29,661 nucleotides of DNA from CAZVAR01 sp964625225 (GTDB lineage: Bacteria; Pseudomonadota; Alphaproteobacteria; JAJUGE01). The DNA is taken from positions 1-29,661 of the forward strand of contig CAZVAR010000025.1 of assembly GCA_964625225.1 (NCBI GenBank). Direction: 5' to 3'. Below the pieces are notes generated by a model, which did not search any database, was not told where the DNA came from, and worked only from the letters and a program-made list of their open reading frames with translations. Shown here in pieces: positions 1-8,546 of the stretch (within the stretch, counting starts at the first letter, position 1; the number at the start of each line of letters is the position of its first letter). The translations under genes and the position numbers were made by a program.

Positions 1-367
1 AGATCTCCTCGACCGAGACCCCGCCCGGCTTGACCGCCGGCGGGAGCATCAGGTTCTCCTCGACGTCGAGGCTGGCGAAGATGCCGCGCTCCTCCGGGCA
101 ATATGCGATGCCGCGCCGGGCGATGCGGTTCGAGCTGAGCGAGATCAGCTCCTCGCCGTCGTAGCGGACCGAGCCGGACCGCCTGGGTATGATCCCCATG
201 ACCGCCCGCAGGGTCGTGGTCTTACCGACCCCATTGCGGCCCAGCAGACAGACGCACTCTCCACGACTGACGTGGAAATCCACTCCGTGCAGAACATGAG
301 ACTCGCCGTAGAAGGCGTTCAGCTCCTCGACGCGGAGGAGCTCGTAGCTGCCGGAATCATCACGCAT
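1..367 (-). CDS. livF: LivF-like branched-chain amino acid ABC transporter ATPase, partial (3' end outside window)
   Basis: This is the N-terminal 122 residues of a cytoplasmic ABC ATPase; the rest runs off the left edge. The protein begins MRDDSGSYELLRVEELNAFY. It has a Walker A motif GRNGVGKT at about residues 43-50 and the IARRGIAYCPEERGIFASL stretch around the Q-loop, which is typical of LivF. In the family it powers uptake of leucine/isoleucine/valine or related amides together with LivG and two permeases. Its ATG overlaps the livG stop by 8 bases (ATGCGTGA), so translation is coupled to livG. No signature motif or Walker B can be checked because they lie outside. The substrate cannot be assigned from the ATPase alone. 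Confidence 0.9.
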   Translation of the reverse strand, partial: MRDDSGSYELLRVEELNAFYGESHVLHGVDFHVSRGECVCLLGRNGVGKTTTLRAVMGIIPRRSGSVRYDGEELISLSSNRIARRGIAYCPEERGIFASLDVEENLMLPPAVKPGGVSVEEI

Positions 368-1115
368 AGCCGGTTCCGACATAGGCCTCGACCACCCGCG
401 GGTCCTTCGAGACGGCCTCATACGGCCCTTCCGCCAGGATCTCCCCGCGCTGCAGCACGGTGATACAGTCGGAGAGATCGGCGACCACGCTCATATTGTG
501 CTCGACCATCAGCACGGTCCGGTTCCGCGCGACACGCTTGATGAGGCTGCTGATACGGGGAATATCTTCGTGCGCGAGTCCCGCCATCGGCTCGTCCAGC
601 AGCAGCAGCTGCGGCTCGAGCGCCAGTGTCGTCGCGATCTCGAGCGCCCGCTTTCGACCATAGGGCAACTCCACCGCGGGCCGGCTGCTATACTCGCTCA
701 GCCCGACCGCCTCGACCAGTTCATCCACCCGCTCGTCGAGCGCGGCGAGACTCCGCTCCGAGCGCCAGAAATGGAATGAGGTGCCGAGCGGCCGCTGCAG
801 CGCGACGAGGACGTTCTCGAGCACCGTCAGGTGCGGGAACACCGCCGAAATCTGGAATGAGCGGACCATCCCGCTGCGGGCAATCGCGCTCGGCCGGGTG
901 TGCGTGATGTCTTCGCCGTTGTAGTGGATCTGCCCCATGGTCGGCGTCAGGAACTTGGTCAGCAGATTGAAGACCGTCGTCTTGCCGGCGCCGTTCGGGC
1001 CGATCAGCGCATGGATGCTGTGCCGGCGGACCCGCAGGTTGACGTTCCGCACCGCGACGAAGCCGCGGAACTCCTTGGTCAGATTGCTGGTCTCGAGGAT
1101 GTAGTCCCCGGCCAT
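360..1115 (-). CDS. livG: LivG-like branched-chain amino acid ABC transporter ATPase
   Basis: The 251-residue cytoplasmic ATPase has Walker A GPNGAGKT (39-46), a Q-loop in MVRSFQISAVFPHLTV, a signature motif LPYGRKRALEIA, Walker B LLLLDEP and the H-loop MVEHNM. The C-terminal end, DPRVVEAYVGTGYA, is characteristic of LivG. The length is normal for the family. The signature starts LPYG rather than the more usual LSYG or LSGG. A good ribosome site (GGGAG) lies 7 bases before the ATG. The gene is first in its transcript: upstream is a divergent small gene, so any promoter must lie in 1116-1304. LivH/LivM permeases are not visible and would have to be left of the window or elsewhere. The imported solute is unknown. 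Confidence 0.93.
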   Translation of the reverse strand: MAGDYILETSNLTKEFRGFVAVRNVNLRVRRHSIHALIGPNGAGKTTVFNLLTKFLTPTMGQIHYNGEDITHTRPSAIARSGMVRSFQISAVFPHLTVLENVLVALQRPLGTSFHFWRSERSLAALDERVDELVEAVGLSEYSSRPAVELPYGRKRALEIATTLALEPQLLLLDEPMAGLAHEDIPRISSLIKRVARNRTVLMVEHNMSVVADLSDCITVLQRGEILAEGPYEAVSKDPRVVEAYVGTGYA

Positions 1116-1304
1116 GGCGTCTCCCTGAATTCGTGTTCTTGGCCTATCGCCGGTGCCGGACTTCGGCGGCCGTCCGCAGGCTTTCTCGGCCCCACATTAC
1201 TGAAACTTCCGCGGCCATCGCCACAATGATTTGCAGGTCGGCGCTGGCATGCCGGCCGCGCCCCGGTAAGATGGATCGCCTTCCACCAGGGGGAGCGGCG
1301 GCCC

Positions 1305-1568
1305 ATGTGGTTCTGGATCGGATTGGCACTCGTCATCGCCTGGGGCGCCTGGGGCTACGCGCGGCGGCGATGGTGGCTGCGCGAGATCGACCGCTCGCTC
1401 GGTCGGGCCCAGCGCGCACTCAGCCCGGCCGCGCAGGGCAGCGCTTTCCACTATCAGCCGCCGCAGCGGCTGGTCGTCTCGGACCGAATCGTGACCGCAT
1501 TGGCCGGGGCCGCCGCGATCATCGGGCTGTTCCTGATCGTCGGCAGCCGTTGGGGCTGGTTCGCCTGA
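1305..1568 (+). CDS. Small two-helix membrane protein of unknown function
   Basis: The 87-residue protein has a hydrophobic N-terminal segment (about residues 2-18, MWFWIGLALVIAWGAWGY) followed by an Arg/Trp-rich stretch. The middle is polar, and a second hydrophobic segment (about 62-82, IVTALAGAAAIIGLFLIVG) ends in SRWGWFA. It is probably an inner-membrane protein with two helices. A strong purine-rich ribosome site (GGGGGAG) sits 8 bases before the ATG, which supports the start. It is divergent from livG and convergent with the MFS gene, so it is probably transcribed alone. I do not recognise the family and assign no function. Confidence 0.7.
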   Translation: MWFWIGLALVIAWGAWGYARRRWWLREIDRSLGRAQRALSPAAQGSAFHYQPPQRLVVSDRIVTALAGAAAIIGLFLIVGSRWGWFA

Positions 1569-1586
1569 GCGGCGCGAGCCCGGTCG

Positions 1587-2768
1587 TCAGGTCCTTGGCG
1601 AGCGGGCACAGGCCGCCAGCACCGCACCCGCACCCAGAGCCCCGGCGCCGAGCGCGAACAGGACCGCATACGACTCCGTCCGGTCGAACAGCCAGGCGAA
1701 GGCATAGGCACCGGCCGCCTGCGCGAGAGCGAAGCTGCCGGTCATCCAGCCCCAGACCCGTTGCTGCGGACGCGGCCCGACCAACTCGGCGGTGCGTGCC
1801 GACAGCAAGGCGGAGGTCCCTGGCACGAGCGCGCCAACCACCACGGACGAGGCGGCGAGCGCCACCGGCCCGGTATCGAGCAGCGGCAGCGCGACACCAA
1901 GCCCCTTGACCAGCATCGCCAGCGCAAAGCTCGCCGCGAGCCCGACCCGATCGGCCAGGAGGCCGGCGACGATCGGGCCGGCTGCAGCACCGAGGCCGAA
2001 GAGGATCCAGTAAGCGCCGCCGACCTCCAGGCCGAGATCGAGGCCGCGCGCCAGATAGTCGACCCAGAACACGGTGTGCGGCACGAAGCCGAGGCCGTCG
2101 CAGGCATAGGCCGACAGCAATAGCACAACCGGGGCCGAGAGCTGCACGCGCTCGCGGGCCGGACCCGCGGCCGGGCGCGGAGCCGCCGCCGGCCAGTTCG
2201 GCCAGGCGAGCGCCGTCAGCACGGCGCTGGCCCCGGCCAGCCCGAACCACACCGCGGTCACGCCGGAGCCCGCCAGCGCCGGCACGATCGTCCCCGAAAC
2301 CGCGATGCCGAGCCCGACACCGGTGAACACGATGCCGCCCACCCGTCCCCGCCGTCCCGGTACCGCTTGGGCGAGCGCCGTGGGCGCGGACAGCACCATC
2401 AGCACCGCCCCGACGAAGCCGGAGGCAAACCGCCAGGGGAAGAACCACCAGAAGCCCGGGTTCCAGGCGCAGGCGAGGAAGGTGACGGCAGCGATCGCCA
2501 TGGCGGCACGGAGCACGGCCGGGGCGGAGAAGCGGATCGCCAGGCGGCGCGCCGCAGCGGCTCCGCCCAGATAGCCGGCGAGATTGGCGGCGCCGAGATA
2601 GGCCGCCTCCGACGGGGTGAACCAGGAGGCGGCGATCAGCACCGGGATCAGGGGCGTGTAGGCGAACCGGGCAAGACCGATGCCGACCAACAGGGCGCAC
2701 AGGCCCGCGAAGGCCGTCCGCCACATCATTGCCCCGGCCACGGGCGCGGCGGACGTCGGACGCAGCAT
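1587..2768 (-). CDS. YbfB/YjiJ-family MFS transporter
   Basis: The 393-residue protein has about 12 predicted membrane helices. Near the N terminus it carries LVGIGLARFAYTPLIPVLI, the hallmark of the YbfB/YjiJ branch of the major facilitator superfamily. A conserved AAYLGAANLAGYLGG helix follows. Such proteins sit in the inner membrane and are presumed secondary transporters; substrates for most members are unknown. It is 54 bases downstream of fhs on the same strand, so co-transcription is possible but not shown. The start is uncertain: no clear ribosome site precedes the first ATG, and a double ATG at residues 14-15 just before the first helix is an alternative. Confidence 0.85.
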   Translation of the reverse strand: MLRPTSAAPVAGAMMWRTAFAGLCALLVGIGLARFAYTPLIPVLIAASWFTPSEAAYLGAANLAGYLGGAAAARRLAIRFSAPAVLRAAMAIAAVTFLACAWNPGFWWFFPWRFASGFVGAVLMVLSAPTALAQAVPGRRGRVGGIVFTGVGLGIAVSGTIVPALAGSGVTAVWFGLAGASAVLTALAWPNWPAAAPRPAAGPARERVQLSAPVVLLLSAYACDGLGFVPHTVFWVDYLARGLDLGLEVGGAYWILFGLGAAAGPIVAGLLADRVGLAASFALAMLVKGLGVALPLLDTGPVALAASSVVVGALVPGTSALLSARTAELVGPRPQQRVWGWMTGSFALAQAAGAYAFAWLFDRTESYAVLFALGAGALGAGAVLAACARSPRT

Positions 2769-2822
2769 CTTGGCGGTTCTGCGGGCGCTGCCGGAGGCCG
2801 TGGTCGGACGCCGACGATGGCG

Positions 2823-4496
2823 CTAGGACAGCCCCTCGACCTCCCCTGCCGGGCCGAGGCGGATCGTCTCGGCCGCGGGCGCGCGCGGCAGGCCGGGCAT
2901 CGTCATGATATCGCCGCACACGGCAACGACGAACTCGGCACCCGCGGCCAGACGGAGCTCGCGGATCTCGACGATGTGACCCGAAGGCGCCCCCTTGAGC
3001 CCGGGGTCGGTCGAGAAGCTGTACTGGGTCTTTGCCATGCAGACCGGAAGGTGGCCGAAACCGCCGTCCTGAAAGCGGCGGTACTGTGCCGCCACGCGCG
3101 GAGGCATCGCGATGTCGGCAGCACCGTAAATCTCCCGGGCGATGGTCCGGGTCTTCTCGACCAGCGGCATCTCGTCCGGGTAGAGCGGACGGAAGTCGGC
3201 GCGGCCCGATTCGGCGAGATCGACGACGATCCGCGCTAGATCCTCGGTCCCGGCGCCCCCGTCGGCCCAATGGGTGCAGACCGACATCGGCACGCCCAGC
3301 GTCGTGCAGAAGGCGCGCACCACGTCCAACTCGGCCTCGGTATCGGCCGTGAAGCGGTTGACCGCGACCGCCGCCGGGACCCCGAACCGGGCGACGTTGC
3401 GCAGGTGGCGGTCGAGATTGGCGAGGCCGCGGCGCACCGCTTCGGGGTCCTCCCGGGAGAGCTCTTCGCGCGGGACGCCGCCGTGGAACTTGAGCGCGCG
3501 CACGGTCGCCACCACGACCACGGCGTCCGGCCGAAGCCCGGCCTTGCGGCACTTGATGTCGAAGAACTTCTCGGCGCCGAGATCGGCGCCGAACCCGGCT
3601 TCCGTGACAACGAAATCGGCCAGCTTCAGCGCGGCCCGGGTCGCGGCCACCGAGTTGCAGCCATGCGCGATGTTGGCAAAGGGGCCGCCATGCACGAAGG
3701 CGGGATTGTTCTCGAGCGTCTGCACCAGGTTCGGGAGGACGGCATCCTTGAGCAGCACCGCCATGGCGCCATCGGCCTTGAGGTCCCGGGCCGTGACCGA
3801 ATCGCCTTTGCGCGTCTGCCCGACCACGATGTTTCCGAGCCGCCGCTCGAGGTCGTGCAGGTTCCGGGCGAGGCAGAGGATCGCCATGATCTCGGACGCG
3901 ACGGTGATGTCGAACCCGGCCTCGCGCGGAAAGCCGTTCGCGACCCCGCCGAGGGAGACGACGATCTCGCGCAGTGCCCGATCGTTCATGTCGAGCACGC
4001 GCCGCCAGGTGATACGGCGGACGTCGAGATCGAGCGGATTCCCCCAATAGACCGAGTTGTCGATCATCGCGGCGAGCAGGTTGTGCGCGGCGGTGATGGC
4101 GTGGAAGTCCCCGGTGAAGTGCAGGTTGATATCCTCCATCGGCACGACCTGGGCGTAACCGCCGCCGGCGGCCCCGCCCTTCATGCCGAAGCAGGGCCCG
4201 AGGCTCGGCTCGCGCAGGCAGATGGCGGCGCGCTTGCCGATGCGGTTAAGGCCGTCGCCGAGTCCGACGGTGGTCGTCGTCTTGCCCTCGCCGGCCGGAG
4301 TCGGACTGATCGCCGTGACCAGGACCAGCTTGCCGTCGGTCCGCTCCTCGAGCCCGGCGAGAAAGTCCTCCGCCAGCTTCGCCTTGGCCCGCCCATAGGG
4401 CAGGATGGCATCGGCCGGAATGTCGAGCCGGGCCCCCACCTCCACGATCGGCGCGAGCCGCGCCGCACGGGCGATCTCGATGTCGCTCTTGGCCAT
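2823..4496 (-). CDS. fhs: Formate--tetrahydrofolate ligase
   Basis: This cytoplasmic enzyme joins formate to tetrahydrofolate with ATP to give 10-formyltetrahydrofolate, feeding one-carbon units into purine and other syntheses. The 557 residues match the usual family length. The nucleotide loop TPAGEGKTTTT is at residues 66-76. Family blocks such as REPSLGPCFGMKGGAAGGGYAQV, NLHFTGDFHAI, HGGPFANIAHGCNS and TEAGFGADLGAEKFFDIKCR are intact (given here as separate short motifs). A strong ribosome site (GGGAGG) sits 5 bases before the ATG. The stop of the dioxygenase fragment is only 17 bases upstream, and an MFS gene follows, suggesting one transcript. The formate source is not visible in the window. 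Confidence 0.97.
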   Translation of the reverse strand: MAKSDIEIARAARLAPIVEVGARLDIPADAILPYGRAKAKLAEDFLAGLEERTDGKLVLVTAISPTPAGEGKTTTTVGLGDGLNRIGKRAAICLREPSLGPCFGMKGGAAGGGYAQVVPMEDINLHFTGDFHAITAAHNLLAAMIDNSVYWGNPLDLDVRRITWRRVLDMNDRALREIVVSLGGVANGFPREAGFDITVASEIMAILCLARNLHDLERRLGNIVVGQTRKGDSVTARDLKADGAMAVLLKDAVLPNLVQTLENNPAFVHGGPFANIAHGCNSVAATRAALKLADFVVTEAGFGADLGAEKFFDIKCRKAGLRPDAVVVVATVRALKFHGGVPREELSREDPEAVRRGLANLDRHLRNVARFGVPAAVAVNRFTADTEAELDVVRAFCTTLGVPMSVCTHWADGGAGTEDLARIVVDLAESGRADFRPLYPDEMPLVEKTRTIAREIYGAADIAMPPRVAAQYRRFQDGGFGHLPVCMAKTQYSFSTDPGLKGAPSGHIVEIRELRLAAGAEFVVAVCGDIMTMPGLPRAPAAETIRLGPAGEVEGLS

Positions 4497-4513
4497 CTCG
4501 CCTCCCTACTCCG

Positions 4514-4978
4514 TCAGTTCGCCGCGGGCTCGCGCGGCAGCGGCGTATCCCAGACCATCCCGCGCTCCGGCCGAGGATCGAGCAGCACCCCTCCCGGACT
4601 CCTCCCCTCGATGTGGCCGTACCGGCCCTTGTGAACGCCGTAGCCGTACAAGTCCTGCAGCTTTGGCGGAGAACCGGCAACCCTTTCGCGCGGCAGGCCG
4701 CGTTGCAGATTCTCCTGCTGCGGGATCCAGCCCGCGCAGTAGTAACAGGCGATGCCGGTCCGGCGCCGGTCCGTCCGGTTGGCCCCACCGCCGTGCCACA
4801 GGGTAGTGTCGAAGATCAGGACGCTGCCCGCCGTCATATCCGCCACCGCCGACGGGTAGTGCCGGCCGTAGGCCGGAGCCCGGTCGCGGCGGTGCGATCC
4901 GGGAATAAGCCGCGTCGCGCCGCTGGCCTCGGTGAAACCCGTCGGCGCCCGGATGGCGTTGAACATGATCGGCGGCAT
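4514..4978 (-). pseudogene. C-terminal half of a phytanoyl-CoA dioxygenase (PhyH) family protein
   Basis: Only 154 residues are readable against about 270-300 for the Fe(II)/2-oxoglutarate oxygenase family. The visible part matches the C-terminal half: FTEASGATRLIPGSHR (15-30), then GSVLIFDTTLWHGGGANRTD. It contains the distal iron-ligand His62 and, 11 residues later, Arg73 in the 2-oxoglutarate-binding position, the same spacing as in human PhyH. The His-x-Asp half of the iron triad, which should lie upstream, is missing. The frame stays open upstream but runs into the terminator of the lipoprotein gene and shows no family similarity. An AAGGA site 7 bases before the ATG means the short form could still be translated. 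It is probably a decayed or truncated gene and, without the iron triad, should not be a normal oxygenase. Confidence 0.7.
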
Positions 4979-5027
4979 GCCGGGTCCTTCGCTGGGAACT
5001 GCCGCCGGAGTGTAGCGCGTCGCAGCG

Positions 5028-5054
5028 AAAAGGGCCGCCCTTTCGAGCGGCCCT
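5028..5054 (-). terminator. Rho-independent terminator of the lipoprotein gene
   Basis: On the minus strand an 8-bp stem, AGGGCCGC paired with GCGGCCCT (plus-strand arms 5047-5054 and 5031-5038), encloses an 8-base loop and is followed by a TTTT run. It lies about 27 bases after the lipoprotein stop. Confidence 0.85.
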
Positions 5055-5080
5055 CGTGCGGCGCCTTGCCTCGGCCCCGG

Positions 5081-5326
5081 TCAGTCCCAGATCGGCCGGC
5101 CGAGATCGATATCGTCGCGGTCGGTCAGCGCGCCCGCGGCCCCGCCCGCGGCCCCGCCGATCAGCGCGCCGCCCAGCACGCTGCCGCCAGTGAGACCGCC
5201 GACGGCGGCACCGCCGGCCGCGCCGATGCCGGCGCCGCTGAGCGCACGGTCGGTCGTCGAGGAACCGCAGCCTGCCAGCAAAAGGCCAAGGCTGCACACC
5301 AGAACACCCGGGGTCAGAAGCTTCAT
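5081..5326 (-). CDS. Glycine-zipper lipoprotein
   Basis: This is an 81-residue outer-membrane type lipoprotein. The signal peptide MKLLTPGVLVCSLGLLLAGC ends in a lipobox LAGC with the acylated Cys at residue 20. A Gly/Ala zipper follows (GAGIGAAGGAAVGGLTGG, then GGALIGGAAGGAAGA), resembling YMGG or OmpA-associated glycine-zipper proteins. It ends in an acidic tail DRDDIDLGRPIWD. The second ATG is chosen as the start because GGAGG lies 8 bases before it; the ATG five codons upstream overlaps that site and has none of its own. The gene is divergent from the aminopeptidase and ends in a clear terminator. The role is probably in the envelope, but no specific function can be given. Confidence 0.85.
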   Translation of the reverse strand: MKLLTPGVLVCSLGLLLAGCGSSTTDRALSGAGIGAAGGAAVGGLTGGSVLGGALIGGAAGGAAGALTDRDDIDLGRPIWD

Positions 5327-5572
5327 CGTCCCATCCTCCATTCGTGGCGAGAGCGGATGCGGTCACCCGTCGTCTGGGAATTCCCCGGTCCCGCCGTCCT
5401 GTCCGCGGATTCAACCGCGAGGACCGAAGAATGGTTCCCGCGAACCGGTCCGGACTCGGCCGCCGGCCCCGCCATGCGCGACCGCAGCGGGCGCACGCCG
5501 GCCCGTCTTTTCAGAGGCGCGGTTCCGGGTCATTCTCCGCCCCCTTCGCGACGAGCCGACGGAGACAGGTCG

Positions 5573-6946
5573 ATGGAATTCCTCACTGCCAGCGCCCGCA
5601 ACGCCGTGCCCCTGACTCCCCTGACGACGGCAGAGCTGACCGACTGGCTCGACGGGCAGCCGCCGGAGGTGCGCGCGTGGCTGGAGGCCGGCGGGTTCAC
5701 GGCGAAGCCGGGCACGCTCGCCCGCATTCCCGACGAGCGGGGCCGCCTCAGCCGGGTCGTCGCCGGCGTCGGCGATCCGAACGAACTCTGGTCCTACGGC
5801 GACCTGGCGGCGAAGCTCGGAACCGGAACCTACGCGCTCGATCGTACCCTCACGCCCGAGGCCGCCACCCGCGCCGCGATCGGCTGGGCGCTCGGCACCT
5901 ACCGGTTCAAGCGCTACCGGAAGAGCGAGCAGACCTTCGCCACGCTGGCGTGGCCGAACGCCGCCGACCGCGACGCGGCAACGCGGACGATCGAGGCGGT
6001 GTTCCTGGCCCGCGACCTGATCAATACGCCGGCCAACGATCTCGGTCCCGAGGAACTGGCCGAGAGCGTCCGCCAACTCGGGCGCCGATACAAGGCGCGG
6101 GTCAGCGTGATCGTCGGCGACGACCTCCTGAAGGCGAACTATCCGGCGATCCACGCGGTCGGCCGCGCCAGCGCGCGGGCGCCCCGACTGATCGACCTGC
6201 GCTGGGGCAAGGGCGGCGACCCGAAGGTGACGCTGGTCGGCAAGGGCGTCTGCTTCGATACCGGCGGGCTCGACATCAAGCCTGCCGCCGGCATGCGCCT
6301 GATGAAGAAGGACATGGGCGGCGCCGCCAACATGCTCGGCCTCGCGTCGATGATCATGGCGGCCGACCTGCCGGTGCGCCTGCGCGTCCTGATCCCGGCG
6401 GTCGAGAACAGCAGTTCCGGCAGCGCCATGCGCCCGGCGGACGTGCTGCGCACGCGCAAGGGGCTCACGGTCGAGGTCGGCAACACCGACGCCGAGGGGC
6501 GCATCGTCCTCTGCGACGCGCTCGCCGAGGCGGACAGCGAGAAGCCGGAACTGATCCTCGACGCCGCCACGCTCACGGGCGCGGCGCGGGTGGCGCTCGG
6601 CCCGGATCTGCCAGCCCTGTTCTCCAACGACGACCGGCTGGCGGAGGACCTGCTGCGGCACGGAGCGGCGGAGAGCGACCCGATGTGGCGCCTGCCGCTG
6701 CACGAGGGCTATCGCAGAATGCTCGACAGCGACGTGGCCGACCTGAACAACGTGTCCGAGGGAGGCTTCGCCGGCGCGATCACCGCGGCCCTCTATCTCC
6801 AGGCCTTCGTCTCGAAGGAGACGAAGTGGGCGCATTTCGACCTGTTCGCCTGGAACCAGAAGGATCGCCCGGGCCGCCCGCGCGGCGGCGAGGCCCAGGT
6901 CATCCGCGCCGCCTTCGCGATGCTCAAGGAGCGCTACGGGCGGTAG
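5573..6946 (+). CDS. M17-family leucyl aminopeptidase
   Basis: This cytoplasmic dizinc exopeptidase removes N-terminal residues from peptides. The 457 residues include the signature NTDAEGR at 304-310. The metal and catalytic residues align with E. coli PepA at identical spacing: Lys224, Asp229, Lys236, Asp247, Asp306, Glu308 and Arg310. The first 150 residues are the variable N-terminal domain, shorter than in PepA and close to the PepB-like subgroup. The start is set by GGAG 8 bases before the ATG; the frame is open far upstream, but that is GC-rich read-through. It stands alone between a divergent lipoprotein gene and a convergent dehydrogenase gene. Confidence 0.94.
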   Translation: MEFLTASARNAVPLTPLTTAELTDWLDGQPPEVRAWLEAGGFTAKPGTLARIPDERGRLSRVVAGVGDPNELWSYGDLAAKLGTGTYALDRTLTPEAATRAAIGWALGTYRFKRYRKSEQTFATLAWPNAADRDAATRTIEAVFLARDLINTPANDLGPEELAESVRQLGRRYKARVSVIVGDDLLKANYPAIHAVGRASARAPRLIDLRWGKGGDPKVTLVGKGVCFDTGGLDIKPAAGMRLMKKDMGGAANMLGLASMIMAADLPVRLRVLIPAVENSSSGSAMRPADVLRTRKGLTVEVGNTDAEGRIVLCDALAEADSEKPELILDAATLTGAARVALGPDLPALFSNDDRLAEDLLRHGAAESDPMWRLPLHEGYRRMLDSDVADLNNVSEGGFAGAITAALYLQAFVSKETKWAHFDLFAWNQKDRPGRPRGGEAQVIRAAFAMLKERYGR

Positions 6947-7027
6947 GCACGAGGAGATCGGCCCCGCTCCGGGCCCCGGCGGGACCGGGAGGGGGAGCCC
7001 GCCGCGGGCGCCGGACGCGGCCGCCGC

Positions 7028-7957
<930 letters not shown>

Positions 7958-7972
7958 GATCGCTCGCGTGAT

Positions 7973-8036
7973 GGGGCTATGGGGGTCCGTGGGGATTTAT
8001 GGGGTTCCGTGGGGGTTCATGGGGGTCGACTGGGGG
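7973..8036. repeat. Tandem ~10-bp repeat of seven G4-G5 runs (potential G-quadruplex)
   Basis: Seven runs of four or five G start at 7973, 7981, 7991, 8001, 8011, 8021 and 8032 on the plus strand. They are separated by short linkers such as TCCGT, ATTTAT, TTCCGT and TTCAT, so the unit is a degenerate 10-mer. It lies in the spacer between the YjbQ gene and ghrA, both on the minus strand, so the G-rich strand is the template and the mRNA is C-rich. Four consecutive runs are enough for a G-quadruplex and here there are seven. Confidence 0.85.
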
Positions 8037-8055
8037 TCGGCCGGTCTTGATAGCG

Positions 8056-8475
8056 TCATTCGCCGAGATAATGCAGCACCAGTTCGCGCCGGTGCGGGGC
8101 GGCACGATGCTCGAAGAGATAGATTCCCTGCCAGGTGCCCAGCAGCATGCGGCCATGTGCGACCGGGATCGCAAGATGGGTCTGCGTCAGTGCGGAGCGG
8201 ATATGGGCGGGCATGTCGTCCGGCCCCTCGACGGTGTGGCGGTAGAGCGGATCCCCTTCCGGCACGAGGCGGCGGAAGAACGCCTCCAGATCGCGCCGCA
8301 CGTCCGGATCGGCATTCTCCTGGATCAGCAGTGAAGCGGAGGTATGGCGGACGAACAGGGTAAGCAGTCCCTGCCCCACGGCCTGTGCCGTCAGCCAGTC
8401 GGCCACGCTCGCGGTGACCTCGTGCAGCCCGGCCCGCGCCGGGGGCAGGGTGAGACGGTCCTGGATCTGGCGCAT
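8056..8475 (-). CDS. YjbQ/UPF0047 family protein
   Basis: The 139-residue protein matches the YjbQ family (annotated elsewhere as secondary thiamine-phosphate synthase enzyme, based on weak activity of the E. coli member). Conserved blocks are FVRHTSASLLIQENADPDVRRDL, the EGDPLYRHTVEGPDDMPAHI region with several His/Asp/Glu residues, ALTQTHLAIPVAHGRMLLGTW and the end GIYLFEHR (short motifs quoted separately). The length is typical. Start MRQIQD is chosen because GAGGAGG lies 5 bases before it; a longer frame reaches 8556 but would include the promoter. True physiological function is unsettled in the whole family. A good promoter lies immediately upstream. Confidence 0.9.
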   Translation of the reverse strand: MRQIQDRLTLPPARAGLHEVTASVADWLTAQAVGQGLLTLFVRHTSASLLIQENADPDVRRDLEAFFRRLVPEGDPLYRHTVEGPDDMPAHIRSALTQTHLAIPVAHGRMLLGTWQGIYLFEHRAAPHRRELVLHYLGE

Positions 8476-8507
8476 GGGCCCTCCTCGCCGCGACTGGACA
8501 AAACGAT

Positions 8508-8536
8508 AGGATAAAGGAATTTTTTCTCTGACGCAA
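8508..8536 (-). promoter_or_regulatory. Predicted sigma-70 promoter for the YjbQ gene
   Basis: The minus strand reads TTGCGT, a 17-base AT-rich spacer, then TATCCT. The -35 box is at 8536-8531 and the -10 box at 8513-8508. The implied leader is about 25 bases. This is one of the few AT-rich patches in the window. Confidence 0.55.
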
Positions 8537-8546
8537 GCACCGGGCG

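Noticed and set aside
1519..4047. An 842-codon open frame on the minus strand, Arg/Gly/Ala-rich
   Set aside because: It is a shadow frame across the MFS and fhs genes in GC-rich DNA; no family similarity, and both overlapped genes are clearly real.
4613..5572. Upstream extension of the aminopeptidase frame by 320 codons
   Set aside because: The extension is antisense to the dioxygenase fragment and lipoprotein genes, while a good ribosome site marks the ATG at 5573 where family similarity starts.
7977..8174. Proline/histidine-rich small open frame through the G-run repeat on the minus strand
   Set aside because: The 10-base period does not keep a reading frame, and the frame overlaps the YjbQ coding end without a ribosome site.
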